Virus record (IMG/VR): IMGVR_UViG_3300042506_000543
Span: 1-35,504 of that record
DNA length: 35,504 nt
Reading direction: 5' to 3' (one strand)
Origin: a virus
Shown: positions 7,289-14,468 of the stretch, in pieces
How positions within the stretch are numbered: position 1 is the stretch's first letter
Layout of the letters: each line of letters starts with the position of its first letter
Notes under the pieces: model-generated
What the model was told of the DNA's origin: nothing
The model's input: the letters and a program-made list of their open reading frames with translations, nothing else
Database searches by the model: none
Program-made: the position numbers and the translations under genes

Positions 7289-8010
7289 TATCTAAATATT
7301 TTTCCTACTATAAAACCAGGTTTAATCATATTAAGTAATGCCTCATCTGAAAATTTTTCCAATGGTGTTTTTTTAATATGTAAATTATTATCAACTTTTA
7401 ATCCTTTTGGTAATGATGTTAAACTTTTGCATTTATTTAAATCCAAATAACCTCTAACTTTCAATCCTTCTGGCAAAGATGTTAAACTTTTGCAATTTTC
7501 TAAATCTAAAGCCCCCCCAATTTTCAACCCTATTGGTAAGTATTTTAAGTTTTTACAACCAGATAAATGTATACCATACTGAACTTCCAATCCTTCTGGC
7601 AAGGATGTTAAACTTGTACAATTTTCTAATTCTAGATAACCCCCAACTTTCAAATATTTTGGTAATGATTTTAAACTTGTGCAATTTACTAAATTTAACG
7701 TCCCTCCAACTTCCAATCCTTCTGGTAAGGATGTTAAACTTTTGCAGTTTCTTAAATCCAGCATACCACCAACTTTTAACCCTTTTGGTAATGATTTAAT
7801 ATCTGTGTTTCTCAAAGATAATTTACCCCCAACTTTTAATCCTTCTGGTAATGAGATTATTTTTGTAAAACCTAAATCTAAATTACCTTTAATATGTAAA
7901 TCATCTTCTGTTAATGGTTCATCATTTAGTACTTTCCATAAAAATGGCGTTTTACGTGCTTCTTTTTCTTCAATAAAATTGAATATGCTTTTTAGTGTTT
8001 CTTTTTCCAT
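7288..8010 (-). CDS. LRR protein, 8 repeats (array gene 5, longest of the array)
   Basis: 240 residues. Eight repeats, six of them consecutive 21-residue units with Cys near the end (NCKS, NCTS, GCKN, KCKS), which would form a cysteine ladder along one face of the solenoid. Neighbouring units are very alike (LTSLPEGLEVGG occurs more than once), pointing to recent internal duplication. Same N- and C-caps as the other genes, TAATG junctions at both ends. Confidence 0.85.
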   Translation of the reverse strand: MEKETLKSIFNFIEEKEARKTPFLWKVLNDEPLTEDDLHIKGNLDLGFTKIISLPEGLKVGGKLSLRNTDIKSLPKGLKVGGMLDLRNCKSLTSLPEGLEVGGTLNLVNCTSLKSLPKYLKVGGYLELENCTSLTSLPEGLEVQYGIHLSGCKNLKYLPIGLKIGGALDLENCKSLTSLPEGLKVRGYLDLNKCKSLTSLPKGLKVDNNLHIKKTPLEKFSDEALLNMIKPGFIVGKIFR

Positions 8011-8594
8011 TATCTAAATATTTTTCCTTTTATAAAACCATCTGGTTTAATCATGTTAAGTAATGCCTCATCTGAAAGTTTTGCTAATGGTGAATCAGCA
8101 ATATATAAACTATCCCAAACTTTTAATCCTTTTGGTAATAATCTTATTGGGCAATTATTTAAGTTCAAATTACAACTAACTTCTAAATTTTCTGGTAGTG
8201 ATTTTATTTTAGAACCATCTAAAGTAAAATTACAACCAACTTCTATATCTTCTGGCAATTCTTCTATAACTGTATCTACTAAATTTAAAGACCAACCAAT
8301 TTTTAATCCTTTTGGTAATGATTTTATTTTTGAATTTTGTAATTCTAAGCCACCACCAATATGCAAATCATCTGGTAAGGATGTTATTTTTGAACGATAT
8401 AAGTTCAAATCACCCCCAACTTTTAATCCCTTTGGTAAGGTTCTTATTTCTGTATCATCTAAATCCAAAGTACCTTTAATGTTTAACTCCTCCTCTGTAA
8501 ATGGTTCATCATTTAGTAATTTCCATTTGAAAGATGTTTTATTTTCTTCATTTTCAAGAAAACGCATTATGTTTTTTAATGTTTCTTTTTCCAT
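8010..8594 (-). CDS. LRR protein, 6 repeats (array gene 4)
   Basis: 194 residues. The N-cap is shorter (MEKETLKNIMRFLENEENKT). Six repeats, all 20 residues long; the fourth is divergent (IEELPEDIEVGCNFTL). The last repeat and C-cap (KVWDSLYIADSPLAKLSDEALLNMIKP) resemble the ends of array genes 2 and 5, suggesting exchange of ends between genes. Coupled by TAATG. Confidence 0.85.
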   Translation of the reverse strand: MEKETLKNIMRFLENEENKTSFKWKLLNDEPFTEEELNIKGTLDLDDTEIRTLPKGLKVGGDLNLYRSKITSLPDDLHIGGGLELQNSKIKSLPKGLKIGWSLNLVDTVIEELPEDIEVGCNFTLDGSKIKSLPENLEVSCNLNLNNCPIRLLPKGLKVWDSLYIADSPLAKLSDEALLNMIKPDGFIKGKIFR

Positions 8595-8935
8595 TATCTT
8601 TCTATTTTTCCTTCTATAAATCCAGGTTTAATCATTTCAAATATTTCATTATCAGAAAATTTTGCTAATTTTGTGTTATATATATGCAAATTACCACCAA
8701 CTTGTAAGCCTTCTGGTAATGATGTTATTTTTGTATATTGTATATACAAATCGTCACCAACTCTTAAACCTTTTGGTAGTGATTCTATATCTGTCTCTGA
8801 TAAATTTAAATACCCATCAACTTTTAACTCTTCATCTTTTAATGGTTCATCATTTACTAATTTCCATAAAACTGATCTTTTACTTTCATTATCCTCAAGG
8901 AAATCAAATATTTTTTTTATTGTTTCTTTTTCCAT
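8594..8935 (-). CDS. LRR protein, 2 repeats (array gene 3, shortest)
   Basis: 113 residues: N-cap MEKETIKKIFDFLEDNESKR, one DGYLNLSETD strand, two full LPxGL repeats and a C-cap (FSDNEIFEMIKPGFIEGKI). Too short for a long solenoid, which suggests that the caps or oligomerisation matter as much as the repeats. The N-cap matches array gene 2 most closely. Coupled by TAATG. Confidence 0.85.
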   Translation of the reverse strand: MEKETIKKIFDFLEDNESKRSVLWKLVNDEPLKDEELKVDGYLNLSETDIESLPKGLRVGDDLYIQYTKITSLPEGLQVGGNLHIYNTKLAKFSDNEIFEMIKPGFIEGKIER

Positions 8936-9342
8936 TATCTATATATTCTTCCTTTTATAAACCCAGGTTTAACCATTTCTCTTAATTCTTCATCTGAAAG
9001 TTTTGTTAATGGTGATTCAGCAATATATAAACTATCCCAAACTTTTAATCCTTTCGGTAATGAAGTTATTGATGTGTTTTCTAAATCCAACCAAATCCCC
9101 CTAACTTCCAATCCTTCTGGTAATGATGTTAAACTTGTGCAACCACTTAATTCTAAAAGCCCAGCAACTTTCAATCCTTTTGGTAATGATGTCATTTTTG
9201 AACCTGATAAATGTACATCTTTATCTAAATATAACTCTTCTTCTCTTAATGGTTCATTATTAAATAATTTCCATAAAACTGATCTTTTTCCTTCATTATC
9301 CTCAAGGAAATCAAATATATTTTTTAATGTTTCTTTTTTCAT
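8935..9342 (-). CDS. LRR protein, 3 repeats (array gene 2)
   Basis: 135 residues; start MKKETLKNIFDFLEDNEGKR. Three repeats; the second (VRGIWLDLENTS) carries a one-residue insertion. C-cap LSDEELREMVKPGFIKGRI. Overlaps the upstream gene by ATGA (4 nt), unlike the TAATG used elsewhere in the array. Confidence 0.85.
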   Translation of the reverse strand: MKKETLKNIFDFLEDNEGKRSVLWKLFNNEPLREEELYLDKDVHLSGSKMTSLPKGLKVAGLLELSGCTSLTSLPEGLEVRGIWLDLENTSITSLPKGLKVWDSLYIAESPLTKLSDEELREMVKPGFIKGRIYR

Positions 9343-9755
9343 TCTTCTCTATATATTTTCCCTTTTATAAACCCAGGTTTTATCATTTCTCTTAATTGTT
9401 TATCTGTGTATACTTCTAATGCTGTATCTGTTATATATAAATCTCCATGAACTTTCAATCCTTTTGGTAATAAAGTTATATTTCGTGTTTCCATTAAATA
9501 TAAATCAATACCAACTTCCAACCCTTCTGGTAATGATGTTAACTTTGAGCAATATTCTACAAATAGATTACCCCTAACTTTCAATCCTTCTGGTAATGAG
9601 GTTGGGTTTATATAATAAAAATTCAAATCACCTCTAACATCCAAATCTTCTTCTGTAAAAGGTTCTTTATTTAATAACATCCATTTAAATGGCCTATTTA
9701 TATTATCTTCTTTTTTAAGAAAATTGAATATGTTCTTTAATGTTTCTTTTTCCAT
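9339..9755 (-). CDS. LRR protein, 3 repeats (array gene 1, first)
   Basis: 138 residues; MEKETLKNIFNFLKKEDNIN, then PFKWMLLNKEPFTEEDLDVRGDLNF, three repeats and a C-cap (YTDKQLREMIKPGFIKGKI). First gene of the seven-gene minus-strand array. I find neither a TAnnTTTG promoter nor a TATTTAT box just upstream, only a GC-rich hairpin, so transcription may come by read-through from the gene at 10611. Confidence 0.85.
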   Translation of the reverse strand: MEKETLKNIFNFLKKEDNINRPFKWMLLNKEPFTEEDLDVRGDLNFYYINPTSLPEGLKVRGNLFVEYCSKLTSLPEGLEVGIDLYLMETRNITLLPKGLKVHGDLYITDTALEVYTDKQLREMIKPGFIKGKIYREE

Positions 9756-9780
9756 TATCTTTTTTTAATTTAGCCATATG

Positions 9781-9819
9781 ATAATAACCCCCAAGTCATC
9801 AAAACAAGGGGGTTATTAT
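9781..9819. terminator. Strong hairpin between clamp-like gene and LRR array
   Basis: Perfect 12-bp stem ATAATAACCCCC / GGGGGTTATTAT with a 15-nt loop. No clear U-run follows on the minus strand, so it may be a weak terminator or attenuator that lets some transcription into the LRR array. Confidence 0.6.
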
Positions 9820-9843
9820 AAATATTAGTATGTTTAAAATATA

Positions 9844-10611
9844 CTATTTCAACTGAAAGAAGTTATCATCAGCAGAACCAAGTAATGGCATAACTAAAAA
9901 GGTATAACCATTTAATCTCATAGTATGTGCATTTGACCACGTTCTGGCCTTGAAATTGATTGCACACTTTGGATCAATGCTTCTGGCAAAATCAATCACC
10001 TCCAATAATTTGACTGGATTAAGAAATGATAACCCCACTTTAATCTTCATATTCTTATGCCCCAGCAATTTGCAAACTTCAACATACTTTCTAATTAAAT
10101 CAATATCCCTTTGGGTAAAATCAACATCAAAAATATTCTCATCACTTAACTCTGGAATAACATTCCAATATTGTGGAAACTTATTTCCAAACTCCTCCTC
10201 ATTTTGGGCAACCAGATTTTTTAATTTATCAACATACATGTAAGTATCTTGAGTGAATTCTGAATCTGGTGCTGGAATAACAGCCAACTTATGTGCATCT
10301 GTTAAGCAAATCTCCTTTCTATCAAAACAGAAGTATGCTGTCATCATAGCAGGTCTAAAATCATCTTTTCCAGCCAAAGATTTTAAACCAGCTCGTATCA
10401 TTGCCTCAAAGTTTTTAAACTTTGTTGCTTTCTTTGGTTTAATCTCCAAATCTTTCAGCCTTTCATTTAGAAAGTTGTGCAAATTTACTTCATCATAATG
10501 TTCTTTTTTAAGATACAATTTGATTGCATCTTTGTCCCTGTTTTCCAATGCTCTTTCAAATAAATCTAATTCATTTTCAATTGGCTTCTGGATGCTTTCT
10601 GATATTAACAT
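9844..10611 (-). CDS. Sliding-clamp (DnaN)-like protein
   Basis: 255 residues from the ATG at 10611; a longer frame to 10665 would run through a TATATTTG promoter element, so I prefer the shorter one. Residues 82-113 (DDFRPAMMTAYF...ICLTDAHKLAVIP) resemble the middle domain of bacterial beta clamps (RPxLxGVxxE...TDGHRLA). The end (GYTFLVMPLLG) recalls the MPMRL tail of DnaN. Clamps encircle DNA and tether polymerase and partners. The protein is shorter than cellular DnaN (about 370) and the N-terminal 60 residues are helical and charged, so this may be a phage-specific two-domain variant or a clamp-fold protein with another job. The call is from motifs only. Confidence 0.45.
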   Translation of the reverse strand: MLISESIQKPIENELDLFERALENRDKDAIKLYLKKEHYDEVNLHNFLNERLKDLEIKPKKATKFKNFEAMIRAGLKSLAGKDDFRPAMMTAYFCFDRKEICLTDAHKLAVIPAPDSEFTQDTYMYVDKLKNLVAQNEEEFGNKFPQYWNVIPELSDENIFDVDFTQRDIDLIRKYVEVCKLLGHKNMKIKVGLSFLNPVKLLEVIDFARSIDPKCAINFKARTWSNAHTMRLNGYTFLVMPLLGSADDNFFQLK

Positions 10612-10642
10612 AATAGTATTGGTTTTGTGATTAATTGATATG

Positions 10643-10650
10643 CAAATATA
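10643..10650 (-). promoter_or_regulatory. TATATTTG -7-like element
   Basis: Minus strand, 31 nt before the start at 10611. Fits Bacteroidota TAnnTTTG, but no TTG at 19-20 nt upstream is visible. Confidence 0.4.
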
Positions 10651-10707
10651 CGTATAATCCCCCAAATAAAAAAACCTATTACCAACTTTATTTTTATATT
10701 ATATGAA

Positions 10708-10737
10708 TAAAAAAAGGCCACACTAAGTGCGACCTTT
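10708..10737 (-). terminator. Intrinsic terminator
   Basis: AAAGGTCGCAC / GTGTGGCCTTT on the minus strand, with G-U pairs and a 3-nt loop, followed by a U-run. It ends the gene 10760-11224. Confidence 0.8.
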
Positions 10738-10759
10738 CTATACTAAATTTAGATGTTAC

Positions 10760-11224
10760 CTATTGCTTTGTCCAAGTAAACTTACCCCCAGATTGAACTG
10801 GTTGGCTGGGATTAATTTGTGTTACCTTACTTGGGGTAGCCTGAACACTTTGTGTCGGAAATTCAAATCCCATAATCATACTAGGTAACTCAACAACATA
10901 AGCATCACAGTAACCCAATTTTCTTAAATTGGCAGCAGACACACTTGCTTTATCTCTGCTATTGAAAATCTGGGAGTAGAAATAATGGTATTGACTACCT
11001 AAATCAATTCTGATTATATACTCTCTGGCTTCAATCTTTCGGTCATATAGACCTACTTTCACCATATACAACTTTGCTTCTACCACCGAAGTATCTTCAA
11101 TACTACAAGGCGCAGGGGCTAGTTTCCTATATGGAAGTTCAAAGCATAGGGTGTCAATTAACATTGATTGAGATACACCAATTAAGGGTAATGAAATTAG
11201 AACTAATAAAATGAATCTTTTCAT
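10760..11224 (-). CDS. Secreted SPOR-like protein
   Basis: 154 residues. Signal peptide MKRFILLVLISLPLIGVSQS with a cleavage site near residue 19. The middle (YMVKVGLYDRK..., then FNSRDKASVSAANLRKLGYCDAYVVE) has the beta-alpha-beta pattern and the final LRKxGYxDAYVV strand of SPOR domains, which bind denuded peptidoglycan. The end is a Pro/Gln/Ser-rich tail. A secreted envelope protein in a phage may modify the host periplasm. It has its own terminator; no clear promoter element of either class sits at the usual distance. Confidence 0.6.
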   Translation of the reverse strand: MKRFILLVLISLPLIGVSQSMLIDTLCFELPYRKLAPAPCSIEDTSVVEAKLYMVKVGLYDRKIEAREYIIRIDLGSQYHYFYSQIFNSRDKASVSAANLRKLGYCDAYVVELPSMIMGFEFPTQSVQATPSKVTQINPSQPVQSGGKFTWTKQ

Positions 11225-11279
11225 GTGTTTTGGTTTTTTTTATGGTTTAAAGATAAATGTTATTTATATATAATGCAAG

Positions 11280-11546
11280 TTATTTTAAGTTTTTATTTTC
11301 TGCTCCATTGACCACCTTGCTTTTATTACTTTCTAGCAAGGTGGTCGTTGATAATATAAATTGAATCGCCTCATCTTCACTGATACTAACCAGTTTGCCT
11401 TTATCGTTAGGCAAATAATATTTGTGTAAGTCACCACGTACTAATGTGCATACTATTTTTAAACTACCGTGGTAAGTCGTGAAATCTTTAGACATTAATG
11501 CTGAATAGTACAGATTGTGAAGAATGTTGGCTACGTTGTTTTCCAT
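11280..11546 (-). CDS. Unknown 88-residue protein
   Basis: Starts MENNVANILHNLYYSALMSKD, with a central beta-rich part (SLKIVCTLVRGDLHKYYLP). Not recognised. The stop of the small membrane frame at 11549 lies 2 nt upstream, so it belongs to the operon starting at 12077. Its 3' end carries a 12-bp perfect inverted repeat. Confidence 0.65.
   Translation of the reverse strand: MENNVANILHNLYYSALMSKDFTTYHGSLKIVCTLVRGDLHKYYLPNDKGKLVSISEDEAIQFILSTTTLLESNKSKVVNGAENKNLK
11308..11344. repeat. 12-bp perfect inverted repeat inside a coding region
   Basis: GACCACCTTGCT (11308-11319) and AGCAAGGTGGTC (11333-11344) with a 13-nt loop. No U-run follows on either strand, so it is not an ordinary terminator. 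Confidence 0.8.
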
Positions 11547-11548
11547 AA

Positions 11549-11671
11549 TTAAACAAATAAATTAAATATATAATAAGTTAATATTGCTAAAAATATACCT
11601 TGGTAAACTATAAAGGTTAATACTGAAACCATTACCAAATATAACACTATTTTTATTAATTTCCTAATCAT
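11549..11671 (-). CDS. 40-residue membrane protein
   Basis: MIRKLIKIVLYLVMVSVLTF then IVYQGIFLAILTYYIFNLFV: basic start and almost wholly hydrophobic, predicting one or two membrane helices. Its ATG overlaps the end of the SprT-like gene by 8 nt (ATGATTAG) and its stop is 2 nt before the next start, tight packing that supports a real gene. Function unknown. Confidence 0.6.
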   Translation of the reverse strand: MIRKLIKIVLYLVMVSVLTFIVYQGIFLAILTYYIFNLFV

Positions 11672-12077
11672 TTAGTATTTTTTTTATGTCGGTGAAACAA
11701 TTTCTATAAAGATTTATTTCATTGTACCTGGCTTCAACTTCTAATGGATTATCATAATATCCATGTTTTTTAGCCAATTTCTGGTACTTTGTCTTAATTG
11801 GCTGCAAGTAGTGAGTGTACTCGTGAATAATTGTCTTAATCAAACATCTAATGTAAACATTTCTTTCCAAATTTATGGAGATTATGTTATCTACCACACA
11901 ATATTCGCCATATGTAGTTTTTGCCATATCATCAGCAATTCCCCCAAGTAAAGTTATCCTGGGTCTGGAATACCTCCAGTTTATTCCAATGTGCTTTTCA
12001 CACCAGTCTATAACTGCAAACGCAATTGCTGTGCTTTCTGAAAAAGTTAAATCTTCTGTTTTTGTTAAAAGTTTCAT
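11664..12077 (-). CDS. SprT-like zinc metallopeptidase
   Basis: 137 residues. IIHEYTHYLQ gives the HExxH zinc site (His85, Glu86, His89), and NPLEVEAR (Glu113 or Glu115) can supply the third ligand or helix, as in small M48/SprT-type peptidases. The N-terminal part (INWRYSRPRITLLGG) is beta-rich. Phages carry such small gluzincins; targets are unknown. A TTG-N20-TATCTTTG promoter lies just upstream, making this the first gene of a three-gene operon running to 11280. Confidence 0.75.
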   Translation of the reverse strand: MKLLTKTEDLTFSESTAIAFAVIDWCEKHIGINWRYSRPRITLLGGIADDMAKTTYGEYCVVDNIISINLERNVYIRCLIKTIIHEYTHYLQPIKTKYQKLAKKHGYYDNPLEVEARYNEINLYRNCFTDIKKILND

Positions 12078-12097
12078 GTGGTGGTTTGTTTAGATTA

Positions 12098-12128
12098 CAA
12101 AGATACAAATCACATTCAACAATTCCAA
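12098..12128 (-). promoter_or_regulatory. Bacteroidota-type promoter TTG-N20-TATCTTTG
   Basis: Minus strand: -7 element at 12098-12105 and TTG at 12126-12128. Drives the gene starting at 12077. Confidence 0.65.
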
Positions 12129-12130
12129 AC

Positions 12131-12391
12131 TTATTCTAAAACTTTTAAAACTTTGATGTAAAAATAAATTATCACAAATGATACTAATAATGAAAATAAT
12201 AAGATTGTATAACTTACTTTAAGTTCACCTATAAAGGATCCTATTATTGATGCCATTGTTACAAATAACATAAAGCAACCAAGCACAATTGCCATAAATG
12301 TGCCTAGCGATTTTAATGCTTTATTTTCATTTGTATTAAATAGCAAATACACCATAAAGGATATATAGCATAATAAAAATACTACCATCAT
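12131..12391 (-). CDS. Three-helix membrane protein
   Basis: 86 residues with three hydrophobic segments (about 2-17, 29-54 and 61-80). Not recognised. It begins 2 nt after the stop of the 66-residue gene upstream, so the two are one operon. An envelope role such as blocking superinfection is possible, but nothing in the sequence shows it. Confidence 0.65.
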   Translation of the reverse strand: MMVVFLLCYISFMVYLLFNTNENKALKSLGTFMAIVLGCFMLFVTMASIIGSFIGELKVSYTILLFSLLVSFVIIYFYIKVLKVLE

Positions 12392-12393
12392 AG

Positions 12394-12594
12394 TTAGAAT
12401 TTGTATTTGTTAAAAACATCTTTTAATTCAAGTGGTTCAACAAGTGTTTTAGGATCAACTATTTTAAATACATTTTTTCCCTCATTAACACCCAACCCAT
12501 AACTTCCAAATCTGCAATATGTTATACCATCAAGAATGAAAAACTTACCATCTGGAAGTTCATTAAATTCAATAGAATTTTCTGTGTTTGTCAT
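12394..12594 (-). CDS. Small unknown protein with FNELPDGKFF motif
   Basis: 66 residues. FNELPDGKFFILDGITYCRFG resembles a small beta-barrel type common in phage hypotheticals (F-x-x-L-x-x-G-x-x-F...G-x-x-Y). Function unknown. It has a well-formed TTG-N20-TATCTTTG promoter at 12615-12645. Confidence 0.7.
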   Translation of the reverse strand: MTNTENSIEFNELPDGKFFILDGITYCRFGSYGLGVNEGKNVFKIVDPKTLVEPLELKDVFNKYKF

Positions 12595-12614
12595 AGTTAT
12601 TTTCTTTTGTTAAG

Positions 12615-12645
12615 CAAAGATAATAAACTTTTTCACATAATTCAA
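12615..12645 (-). promoter_or_regulatory. Bacteroidota-type promoter TTG-N20-TATCTTTG
   Basis: Minus strand: -7 element 12615-12622, TTG 12643-12645. It lies just downstream of the last methyltransferase gene and drives 12594. Confidence 0.7.
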
Positions 12646-12652
12646 AATAAAA

Positions 12653-13555
12653 TCATTTTAAGTAAGAAAAAATATGTGCAATAACATCAACAGTCCAGGC
12701 ATTACCAATCATCTTTTTTGCTTGTGACACTGATACCAAATTTGTATATCCCTCTGGTAGTGTTTGAAGCCTCTCATATTCCAATAATGAATAATATCTA
12801 AATGATAATTTATCTTTAAATGCATTTGGATGTCTACCAATTGGCAAAGGGGTTAAAACATTATCCTTATCAACTGTTGTTAAGCAATTGCTTTTATTTG
12901 TGTTTGTTGCTCTAACTTCCAGACATTGTGTGATAGGAATATCTTTATTATAATCACTCCTCTTACCAGCCTCATTAAGCCTTCTACCAATGATGGTGGC
13001 CTTATTTAACCTTCTACCCCTAATTGCTGCTGGATTGTCATTAGAATCAATTTCTAGCACATCATTGAGGGTTATTCCCCTATCCTCAGGAATACCAACG
13101 CCAGGAATATTTGTCCAATATAATCTAACCCTATTCTGAGCTGATACTAATGAACTATTAATTTTGATTGGTTCAACTCCTAATTCTTTTGTAATTATAT
13201 CCTCCCATTCTTTTTTCATCACAACATTTTCCAATAAAAAATAAGTTGGCTTAACTTCATTTAATACTCTAACATATTCCCAGAACAACCCACTTTTCCC
13301 ATCAAAACCATTTCTATTACCAGCACTTGAAAATGACTGACAAGGACTTCCACCAATTAACAAATCAATCTTTGATGCAATAAATTCAATTTTTGTCACA
13401 TCACCTAATTGAACTGTGTTAGGGTAATGATGTTGTGTGACTTTTATGGCATTTTTATCAATTTCTGATGCAAAATAATTGTTGTATGGAATATTAGCCT
13501 TATTCAAAGCAATTTGACCACAACTTATTCCATCAAACAAACTTAATACATTCAT
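12653..13555 (-). CDS. C5-cytosine DNA methyltransferase 1 of 6 (last in operon)
   Basis: 300 residues. Motif I FDGISCGQIAL, motif IV GGSPCQSFS with catalytic Cys72, motif VI LLENV, motif VIII QNRVRLYWTN and motif X GNAWTVDVIAH are all present, so it should be active. The target-recognition region (about 165-245) contains RGRRLNKA and GRRLNEA repeats and EVRATNTNKSNCLTTVD, unlike its siblings. No restriction endonuclease gene is nearby, so it is an orphan. The start overlaps the preceding stop by ATGA. Confidence 0.95.
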   Translation of the reverse strand: MNVLSLFDGISCGQIALNKANIPYNNYFASEIDKNAIKVTQHHYPNTVQLGDVTKIEFIASKIDLLIGGSPCQSFSSAGNRNGFDGKSGLFWEYVRVLNEVKPTYFLLENVVMKKEWEDIITKELGVEPIKINSSLVSAQNRVRLYWTNIPGVGIPEDRGITLNDVLEIDSNDNPAAIRGRRLNKATIIGRRLNEAGKRSDYNKDIPITQCLEVRATNTNKSNCLTTVDKDNVLTPLPIGRHPNAFKDKLSFRYYSLLEYERLQTLPEGYTNLVSVSQAKKMIGNAWTVDVIAHIFSYLK

Positions 13556-14388
13556 AATTCAATATTTTTTAGTATATGAGCAATAACATCAACTGTCCAG
13601 CCATCGCCAATACAATCATATGCTTCATTATAAGATAATATTTTTGTATATCCAACAGGTAGGGTTTGTAATTTTTCTATTTCATTTTGTGATAGATATC
13701 TATATACCCCATCTCTGTATAGGTAATTTTCATTCCATTTCTTATGACCTAATGCTGTGAGGCATCCACTCTTAGGATATGGATTCACTTTAGTATATCC
13801 ATTTTTTATTGATTTTTTACCGCTTTCAGAATTAAGCCATCTAACTCTACACTCATCAGCCAACACCCCGGAATAATCAAAAATATCATTTGTAGTTATT
13901 CCCTTATCTAGGGGTTGTTTAATGTCTGGGATATTTGTCCAGTAATATCTTGGTCTATTTTGTGCTGAAACTAATTTACTATTAATTGATATTGGGTTTA
14001 TTCCTAAAGTTTCTGTAATAGTATTGGTGGCCTCCTTATTACCATGAGTATTTTCAAGTAAGTAATATTTTGGTTTAACTTCATCAAGTAATCTAATATA
14101 TTCCCAGAACAATCTACTTTCTGAATGTTCAAGTCCTTCTTGATTTTTATTTAGCCTTGAAATGCCCTTACAAGGGCTACCACCAATCAATAAATCAATC
14201 TTTGGTAAATCACTACCTTTTAGATTTAAAATATCCCCCAATTGAATTGTGTTGGGGTAATTATCTAAAGTGCATTTTATTGCGTGAGGTTTAATTTCAG
14301 ATGCATAATAATTGTCATATGATATATTTGCTCTATTTAAAGCAATTTGCCCACAACTTATTCCATCAAATAAACTTAATACATTCAT
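13552..14388 (-). CDS. C5-cytosine DNA methyltransferase 2 of 6
   Basis: 278 residues. Motif I FDGISCGQ; motif IV is GGSPCKGIS (Cys73) instead of PCQSF; motif VI is LLENT instead of ENV; motif VIII QNRPRYYWTN; motif X GDGWTVDVIAH. These changes make it the most divergent of the six, though Cys, Glu and Arg remain. The recognition region (about 170-225: SGVLADECRVRWLNSESG, SGCLTALGHKKWN) differs from the others. Overlaps both neighbours by ATGA. Confidence 0.93.
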   Translation of the reverse strand: MNVLSLFDGISCGQIALNRANISYDNYYASEIKPHAIKCTLDNYPNTIQLGDILNLKGSDLPKIDLLIGGSPCKGISRLNKNQEGLEHSESRLFWEYIRLLDEVKPKYYLLENTHGNKEATNTITETLGINPISINSKLVSAQNRPRYYWTNIPDIKQPLDKGITTNDIFDYSGVLADECRVRWLNSESGKKSIKNGYTKVNPYPKSGCLTALGHKKWNENYLYRDGVYRYLSQNEIEKLQTLPVGYTKILSYNEAYDCIGDGWTVDVIAHILKNIEL

Positions 14389-14468
14389 ATTTCAATATTT
14401 TTAAATATGTGAGCAATAACATCAACAGTCCAACCATTCCCCAGCATTTTATACCTTTGAGTATTTGA
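14372..14468. repeat. 97-nt exact repeat, copy A
   Basis: Identical to 15439-15535. It spans the junction of methyltransferases 2 and 3: the first codons of one gene and the motif-X end of the next. This points to duplication or gene conversion. Confidence 0.9.

Noticed and set aside
6288-9755. CRISPR-like periodicity in the LRR region (about 60-nt spacing)
   Set aside because: The period is the 20/21-residue protein repeat in an open frame; repeats are degenerate at codon level and there are no cas genes.
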